Shown in pieces: positions 47,739 through 64,000 of a stretch of DNA of 64,000 bases. Below the pieces are notes generated by a model. The model saw only the letters and a program-made list of their open reading frames with translations, did no database searches and was not told the origin of the DNA. Numbering within the stretch: the stretch's first letter is position 1; every line of letters begins with the position of its first letter. The stretch is taken from contig NC_072465.1 of the NCBI RefSeq assembly GCF_027596085.1, positions 6,366,102-6,430,101 on the forward strand, given 5' to 3'. The position numbers and the translations under genes were made by a program. The DNA comes from Anoplopoma fimbria (taxonomy: Eukaryota; Chordata; Actinopteri; Perciformes; Anoplopomatidae).

Positions 47739-49795
47739 TGCAATAAAGTACCTTCTATTGGTTGCTGACTAAAAAATTTCCAAACAAAACAGCAGTGGTG
47801 ATATTTTTTCCCTATTGACAGCCACAAAAATACCTTAATGCCAAACAATTTACTGCAGACCAGACTGAGAGGCAGCTGAGTGGATTTTGTTATTTCAAGA
47901 TGAAGTGCTAAATCATATTATTATAGTTGCACAATAAATGTCCAAGAGAAAAGAGTGTGTTCTACTCATGAGTCAAGAAAGGTTTTGGTGTTCTGTTGTT
48001 GCGCAAGAAGCTTGCTGGCTAGGCGTGGCTTGTGTGTACGGTTTTGTGTATGTTGAGACGTGCAGATTGGCACAATATTGTGTGTGAATCATCAGGCTTA
48101 CTGGGGCAACACCACTGTCAACAAACGCCTGCCAAGTACCCCACTGGGAGAGGCTCAGCAGCCGAGGTGGTGCAGCCGAGGTGGTGCACCCGCGCTGGTA
48201 TTAGCTGTGCTTGAGAGTTAGGTAAACACAGGCTTAACGTGTTATCAGGAGGCTTAGAATAAACTCTGACTGGTGATAAAGTCAGATATGAAGGAAAGCA
48301 ATCAGACTGCAGCATAGGTGAGAAGTGCTGTGTATATGATCCAACTGCTGATAAAGTGGTGGTGGTGAAGCTATAAAGAGAGGTGTGAGGAAAAGCAATT
48401 ACACAGCCAGAGTGGGCAACAATTGCTGTGAGTATCGACTGCCTGGTTTGATAAAATCAACACAGCATGTAAATGCTCCTTTTACGTGTTTGCATCATTC
48501 CCCTGAAACCTCACCTTAAAGTGACACTATGTTACTTTTGAAAATCATAAAAATGCAATGATGAATTAAAACCAATTAAATGCACCGTTGCTCATTTCAC
48601 TACGATCATTAATTTTGCTACTACATCCTCAGTTTTTTGTGGTATGACCAGTGTCTTATGGAGATGAATGTAAGCCAACTTTATACATATTTCTGAGTAA
48701 CACACACACATATATATATATAATATTTTAGTTATTGTGAATTTTTTCTTTTTTTACTTATTTAATATTCTTTACTGTGTTATTACTTATTTACTTATTT
48801 ATAATACTTTGTTCAATGGATGTATCAAAAGAGCTGCATATCAGACTCAAAGACGACATTCAAATTTTTCCAATCAAAGTTGCTCACCCAGTACATATAT
48901 TTACTACCTTCACAGATTGCCTCTGCATTATCTGGTCCACGGCATAATATGCACACTACTTTCTCTTTCCCTGAGCCCATTGGAATGACTTTACATTGAT
49001 ATAATGTCACATTCATAAAAATAGCGGTTTTAGAAATGCTCAACCTTATGAGGTTCAAATGTAATGATACAAAGAGTAATAATGGTGATAATTTGCAGTT
49101 TGACTTGTATTGTGGACAGTTTTACAGTTTTTTTGGCGATGGACTGACTACCGGGAAAACCATGCTGAGCCATAGGGGATTTCCCAATTGCAGTACTGTG
49201 AGTGACCACTGGTGCAATTGGGAAGAAAGGCCAACTGGTGGCACTTTATTCAGCTTTCTGAATGCATCCAGGGTTGTTTTCTGCTTGTGGTCCCATTCCG
49301 TTTGCTCTTAGTCAGCTCAGCTAATCATGACATCTTTAATTCAACTGACTGAAGACAATCTTGTAAAATGAAGAGAAATTGAACGTGATATTATCTTGTT
49401 GTTCAGCAAAAGTTACAGGGAGTAGCTCTGATGTTACATCATGTCATATTCTGTGTCTTAACTGAGCTTCAGTTCTTCAGATATCACACTTTGCTTTCTG
49501 AAAACTGAAAAAAAATCAAACCTTATCAAAGCAGATACATGGCTACTCTCTTACATCCAATAGAAAATTCCACTTTACATAATTACAGATGGACCAACGG
49601 ATCAACCAAAGGTCTATTATTTGTCAGGTTAAAATTATTAATTGAATGCTGTTTATTAAAGGCTGTATTGGGACTGAACAGTTGAAATAAAAAACGAAAG
49701 AGTGGTGTCAGCCGTCATGCCCTGTCAGGTAGAACCAGACCAGAACAGTCTCAAAACAAAAATGATTGTTCCAAAATCTGTGTTGGGAGTGTCTT

Positions 49796-49798
<3 letters not shown>

Positions 49799-49893
<95 letters not shown>

Positions 49894-49908
49894 AGTGTGT
49901 GTGTGTGT
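49799..49908. repeat. (GT)n microsatellite
   Basis: About 47 units, one CA interruption near 49893. Confidence 0.97.
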
Positions 49909-52900
49909 TTCTTCAAAACCAGTCAGTCACTGTGACTTTGTAAAGTGCTTTATGGTGCATCACCTCAAGTTGTAAACGTCTCCAGTGTGTTAACTTGGTT
50001 TGTAACAAGCTGCCTTAAGAGTGTTTTTTACGACTGTGTTGTTGCGCCCTGAACGCTCCTCTGTCTGCAGGTGGCACTTACCCTTTCACTCAAATTCTTC
50101 TCTCTCCAGCTGTATCTTTCGCTTTCACTCATGGCTGGTCTCTTGTTACTTTTGATTCTCTCATTTCAACGCTTGAACTGAAATGATCCATCCATGTATG
50201 TATGTATCATCTATCCTCCAGCTATTGTTGTCATCAGTGATCTCAAAGTGCCTGTGAACCAAACCATTGCTAGGAGATACTTAACAAGCTCACAGTAATG
50301 CCTGTAATAACAGCTCTGCAGGTAATCACACCAACAATCCTCAGGGACATATTTAAACAGATTATGGGCTCCTCTCCCGGGGTTGTAGGCTGTTGTTTCA
50401 TCTGTTAAGGCTCCACCATCATCTTGAAAAAACACGCAAACACAAATAGTGAAGCCATCATTTGGTCCCCATGGTTACTGTCATTTTCGAGACTTTAATA
50501 AGCATTGTTAAGGTTGACCTTATAGTTTAAATGAGACACTGTTCATGTGCATGAGGCCTCTCTCCCAGGAGCTCAGTGCCTCTGGGAAATAATGAAAAAT
50601 AAACACAGAGACTTGATGTTGACTCAGAGAGAAGTGATCCACAGGTTATTGCTGCACTCCTCTCTCTCCTGCTCTCCCATGGCTCTTGGATGAGTTTATG
50701 TAATCTAACCCCCCTTGGCCTCCCGGGCAATAGCTGTCCGATCCTCCTGTCATGTCTCATTTACACCTATTGCATTGCAGCTGCAATGGATAGATGGAGG
50801 GTGTTTATGATCCAACTCTTGTTGAGCTGAGATTTTCTCACTTACGTTTGGGGTTTATTTAGTTAATCTCATTAATACATGTCATAAACAGAAGCATTGA
50901 TTCCCTCTCCATTTATTGAGGTTACAGAGTTATGTTTTTCAATGTTTTCACAAAATCAACATCCTGATGGTTTGGTCTGAAGGAGTTTCCTGGTATTTGT
51001 AAATGGTGTAGTCTTTTGTATCTTTTACGTGTAACTCTGAATAAAGAGTCTCTTAAAGTCATGTTTGATTTATATCTTAAATTTGTTCATACTTAATTAT
51101 GTGTTTAACTACCTAACATATAGGCTGTTGCGTAACCTACATGCTAAGTAGGAAATGTATGGCATTCAATTACAAAATTGAACAAATGCTGAGACCCAGT
51201 GAGTGTACAGATAAATAGATAATTAAATAAATTTAAAGACCCTTTGTAGAAGATGTTTAACCCCTGATGTGCCTAAAAAACCCACAGATGAATTACATTT
51301 TCCTTCCAATAAAAGACAAGGCTATATATTTATACCCTTCATAAATCTATCAATATGACAATTGTAATAAGGGTATTCATAAACTAACAGAGGCAGTAGG
51401 TTAACAATGAAAGACACAAAAAGGAGAGTTCTTAGATCTGACCTTAATATTAGATTAGCCAACACTCCACAAATCCATAAAATCCCAACCAGACACAGTC
51501 AACTCAGCACAAAGAAGCTTTCATGTTTTTCATAAAAGCCTTTTCACATTAAATATTGACACCTTTCTCTCTGTCCTGCAGTCTGAATTGAAAAACTAAA
51601 GCCAACATGACTGCCTGCTTGGACTACTTGTGAAAATAGTCCAAACTGGTGGCGCCCTCTAGTGTGTCAAATGGGCAAGTAACAATAATAGAAAGACATC
51701 CAGTGTTTAATTTTATTCAAGATGTCTATTATTTTTTTACAGTTTATATGCTAATATCCATGATATGGCTAAACAAAATAGCTAATGTAAAAACCATCCA
51801 CTGACTTGTAAAATCACCACTCAAAGCAGCCTGGCTACACCTGTGACCGGATAACAAATCACATATCAATGCGCTGACTTAAACGTTAGTCTAGCCCTGC
51901 ATTTTGCGCGACTACCTCGCCTTTGAAGTAAACAAACACGTACTAAACTTGTGAAAAAGCATCTTTATACATGTCCTTTCTCTGGTCAGCCACTTGTTAG
52001 TGCAGTTTTATTGGTTTTATTAACTCTTGAGAGTAGTTGTAGACAACGTTAACCATCGGTATAAGTCGCTGCGAAACAACGGCAGCCCGGCCCGGTGAGA
52101 GGTTTGAAGATACACGCAGTAATTAGATAGAGTATGGGACAGGTGTGTGCATTTGTCTTTATTAATAACTTGCCAAGCACCCTGTGTGTCAAGGTTTTTT
52201 GTGAAATTGTTTCCAAAATGTCCACAATGTCAATGAAAAGGTAGGACAAACGTGTATCTGCCAGCTCATAGTGACCAGCAGTAAGCCTACACCACCTGTG
52301 AACTAAAAGCAACTCTTGTAACATTAGTGTCTTTAATAGAAGGACACTCGTTACACAATATTTATGACATTTGAAAGGTAAAGTAGAATGAAAACAAGGA
52401 TTCTCTTGTACAAGTTACATACATGTGATAAGCCTCAACCTCCAGGGGGTTTGTTACACTAACAGAATCTGGATTCAAGTGTTTGCAGCAGATCCATGAA
52501 TGCAGAGACACTTTCACCAGGCTGTAAAGTCTGTGTACTTGATATTAATAGATTGTGAGTGATGTTTGCCGATTCAATAGACTGAATGAATTATAGATGA
52601 TATGTGCTGGAAAATGTTTCTCTAATCTCTGAACAAACATTAGAGACCTCAAGAGCTGAAGTAGCCGGAGCTTCTTCAAGTCTGCCAGCTTCTTCACATC
52701 CAGCCAACAAAGGAGACAGGCTGTCTGTCATTAAATGCTCCACTGTTTCTCTCATCTCTGTTTATCTGTCTGTCTGTCTGTCTGTCCCTCACACACGAAC
52801 ACATGCACACACACAGATCAGTAGTATGGCTCGGCCAGTTGTTAGGTGTATTTGGGACATCTGTGTCTCAGTGTGACTCTCACCGTAAGGTCATTAACTC

Positions 52901-52931
52901 ACTGAATTATACTCTGTTATTCTTTTTATAG

Positions 52932-53036
52932 ATGTCCTGTGACAAATGCTGTAGTGAAGCAGCTCCGTCTGATGCAGATCTCAGTCTCAACCAGAGAGCA
53001 ACTGAAGCTGTTCTGCAGAGGTCATCCATGTGCAAG
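52932..53036 (+). other. Candidate 105-bp exon, not recognised
   Basis: Good acceptor (ttctttttatag) and good donor (gtagga) enclose exactly 35 open codons beginning MSCDKCCSEAAPSDADLSLN and ending RSSMCK. Length is a multiple of three. It resembles no family I know; it could be an exon of a long non-coding RNA or chance. Confidence 0.3.
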
Positions 53037-53161
53037 GTAGGATAGTACTGATTATTGATTACAATTGCTGGAGGCCATATTGGTAATTTACTCAAGTAGC
53101 AGTTGCAACACATCAGTGTAAAAATACGGCCTTTCAAGTCCTGTATTCAAAATGTGTACAG

Positions 53162-53749
53162 TAAAAGTGTATTTAAAAAGTACAGTAAAATTGTAAAAGA
53201 AGGATTCATCATGAGTAATGAGCCTTTCAGAAGCAGCAGTTCGATGATATTGCTGGTCCAGGTGACTGTATTGCATCACTATTTTTAGTTTTAATTTTTT
53301 ATCTATATTTAAAGTCTTCTGCAAACGTAACTTTAACTACAAAATATCAGGTTTAATTGGTTTGAAATTGGTTTTTGAAAGAAATGGATTAAAAGCTGAA
53401 AACGCTCAATTAGATTACCAGGAGCACAAAAGTGTATTTTAGTACAGTACTCATTGTAACTTTCAGTTACTCACACAACTAAACATCCCCTATACCGTCA
53501 GCATGTCCCAAACAATTTCTATTTGGTATGTACCAAATACTAATACAAAAAAATTCTATGTTCTTTATCCTTTTGTACTGAAAGGAAACTCATTTCGGAA
53601 ATTATTTCTTAAGCTTTGAAATGTAACTTAGTTTTCAAAGTTCTTATAGAGCTGTTTTTCTCCAGCCGTGAACAGATCCTTCTTTCTTTTCTTCTGTGAA
53701 TTGAATTGTGGTAAATTAGTATCCATCAACGGCACACTCAAAAAAGTAT
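53162..53749. repeat. Direct duplication, copy 1
   Basis: 588 bp nearly identical to 55281-55814 in the same orientation. Copy 1 holds an extra block of about 53 bp after 'gtttgaaatt' (about 53370-53422). Confidence 0.92.
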
Positions 53750-54276
53750 TTTTTTGTTTAGAAAGGCCCAAACTGATTAAAATGACACAGACATATCTAA
53801 GTGTCAGCCAGCCTCTTCTAGTACAGGAAGCACTGGACGTTAGGACGGAGATAAGGCCGTCCCACAATTCCTTGTGGCAGCAACATATAAAACCATTCGG
53901 CTGTTCATGAAAACAAACAAACTATCATGCATTATTGCCATTATTAGTGACAACTATTTTGTTTGACTTTATTTTAAAATAAATATGTAAAGAACAAAAC
54001 AAGAATAACAAATAAAAAGAACAGTAAATACAGCAAACTGTCAATAAACTAATTTTCTACCACACTACACTGAGAACTACATCTAGTATATTTCATATCC
54101 TAAAAGAAGCAGGAAGAAGTATATGTATATATGGTCCTACCCCTTCTCCGTAACTCAAACAATAACACAAAATCTATTATCTAAGCTTTGATTGGTAGCC
54201 TTTATTTATTTTATTTTTTTATTTCAATTCCAGCTTTGGTAATGAAGTTACATTTTTCATTGCGTTGTCCACGTTC

Positions 54277-54510
54277 AAGATAAGATAATCCTTTATTAGT
54301 CCCACGGAGGGGAAATGAGCAGTGTTACAGCCTCGGAGGGGATAGTGCAATAACAAGAAGCCTCAGTTAAAAAAAAAAAAAAAAAAGGTCTATAATAAAT
54401 TGGCTAATTAAACTGTAAAAAAAAAGCTCAATGTAATAGTTACACAGACTGAACGGTTGAATTCACATTATTGCACATAGGAAATATTGATATTGAACAG
54501 TGGTATTGAT
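54277..54510 (-). mobile_element. LINE-like 3' end, reverse orientation
   Basis: 'aagataagataatcctttattagtcccac' and 'ggggaaat...' are the reverse complement of the terminal block at 1468-1536, including the ATCTT tail. Upstream extent is approximate. Confidence 0.6.
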
Positions 54511-54950
54511 ATTGCACATTAGTGAATTGTGAGTTGTGGTATGTGCGGTCTACTGGGAGTAGTGTCGATTGTAAAGTGTGACAGCAGCAGGAAGGAACGA
54601 GCTTTGGTATCTCTCTTTTACACCGCGGGTGTAGCAGTGCAGCAATTCTCCTTGACGTCTTGCCTTAATCACTTGACGTTTCCCATCAAGATAGGGAACA
54701 AGTGGTTAGGAAAAGACATTAGGAAGTCATTTTTGGACTCGCAACTGTTGACTGTATCTATTATGGATACTTTCTGGTTGGAGTATAGGCTACTTAATTT
54801 GGGTACTTTTTCCAGTGCGAACACATCTACATACTCAAAAATCTGCTGATAGAATTAGTATGTAATATGGACTGGGACACTCGATGTAACTATAAATCAC
54901 AATAAGATAATTAAAGTAAAATCAATTCACTTCCCTTCACTTCACTTTAG

Positions 54951-55115
54951 TTCAATTAAATTAAATTAAATTAATTTTGTATAGCCCAAAATCTCAAATC
55001 ACAAATTTGCCTCAGAGGGCGTTAAGTCACAGTAGGAAAAGCACAGGTGCAAACATACAGTCTATGGGTTTAAATAATAAGATGAACAATGGCTGAATCC
55101 AATTAGCTCTTCAGT
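54951..55115. mobile_element. Teleost dispersed repeat (tatagcccaaaatctcaaatc)
   Basis: Contains 'atagcccaaa atctcaaatc' and 'acaaatttgcctcagagggc', a motif set common in fish interspersed repeats, preceded by (AATTA)n. Family not named. Confidence 0.5.
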
Positions 55116-55280
55116 TTAAAACTCTAGTGTTTTGCATGCCGGTTCATTGTCACGGTGTGGGAGCTTACTGGAAAAATAAATCTTACTTAAGTTAAAGTAT
55201 GTAATCAGCAAAATTTTCTTTTGTATCAAAAGTAAAAATATTCAAAGCGCAGTAAAATTATAAAATAATAAAAAAAAAAA

Positions 55281-55814
55281 TAAAAGTGTATTTAAAAAGT
55301 ACAGTAAAATTGGAAAAGAAGGATTCATCATGAGTAATGAGCCTTTCAGAAGCAGCAGTTCGATGATATTGCTGGTCCAGGTGACTGTATTGCATCACTA
55401 TTTTTAGTTTTCATTTTTATCTATATTTAAAGTCTTCTGCAAACGTAACTTTAACTACAAAATATCAGGTTTAATTGGTTTGAAATTAGCACAAAAGTGT
55501 ATTTTAGTACAGTACTCATTGTAACTTTCAGTTACTCACACAACTAAATATCCCCTATACTGTCAGCATGTCCCAAACAATTTCTATTTGGTATGTACCA
55601 AATACTAATACAAAAAAATTCTATGTTCTTTATCCTTTTGTACTGAAAGGAAATTCATTTCGGAAATTATTTCTTAAGCTTTGAAATGTAACTTAGTTTT
55701 CAAAGTTCTTATAGAGCTGTTTTTCTCCAGCCGTGAACAGATCCTTCTTTCTTTTCTTCTGTGAATTGAATTGTGGTAGATTAGTATCCATCAACAGCAC
55801 ACTCAAAAAAGTAT
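55281..55814. repeat. Direct duplication, copy 2
   Basis: 534 bp matching 53162-53749, with a deletion of about 53 bp and a few substitutions. Start-to-start distance is about 2.1 kb. Confidence 0.92.

Positions 55815-64000
<8,186 letters not shown>

Larger units (their letters stand above)
43792..52920. other. Non-coding region, no gene recognised
   Basis: Mixed AT-rich DNA, microsatellites and GC-richer blocks (44100-44300, 45240-45800, 47460-47740). CT-rich tracts occur at 45830-46030. No protein family or RNA gene is recognised. Confidence 0.45.

Overview
The window looks like teleost (probably percomorph) nuclear DNA. It has long CA/TG microsatellites, fish-type dispersed repeats (LINE 3' ends with short tandem tails, hAT-type MITEs, a SINE-like repeat) and two recognisable vertebrate genes with small introns. 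There is no sign of bacterial, plasmid or phage DNA.

Layout. (1) 1-8.1 kb: repeat-rich non-coding DNA upstream of the first gene; its 5' non-coding exons and promoter must lie here or further upstream but could not be placed. (2) 8,152-18,766 (+): ncoa3, the p160/SRC-3 nuclear receptor coactivator, resolved into 21 coding exons, with a 3' UTR to about 20.7 kb. The 21 exons form one frame-consistent chain of about 1,647 codons except at a single site, a six-C run at 12,996-13,001, where one base appears to be missing. (3) 20.8-26.8 kb: repeats plus the convergent gene id1 (minus strand, 24,372-23,775, two coding exons, 132 aa). id1 has a TATA box and CCAAT boxes. About 0.9 kb upstream is a cluster with a GGCGCC-N5-GTCTG BMP/SMAD module, a CRE and a GTCT/AGAC palindrome; a second perfect copy of the module lies in the ncoa3-id1 intergenic region. 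(4) 26-64 kb: no confident protein-coding gene. It holds GC-rich unique blocks that look like candidate conserved non-coding elements, many microsatellites, a complete hAT MITE with target-site duplication, a direct duplication of about 0.55 kb, and a few weak exon-like ORFs.

How the genes relate. NCOA3 is a nuclear coactivator that binds ligand-activated nuclear receptors through LXXLL boxes and recruits CBP/p300. ID1 is a dominant-negative HLH protein and a classic immediate BMP target. They are tail-to-tail neighbours with no evident shared pathway; the regulatory DNA around id1 is the most informative non-coding signal. The main oddities are a partially duplicated ncoa3 exon lying in an upstream intron, two in-frame 12-bp coding minisatellites plus a Met-rich/polyQ tract in ncoa3, the apparent frameshift, and the paired SMAD modules flanking id1.
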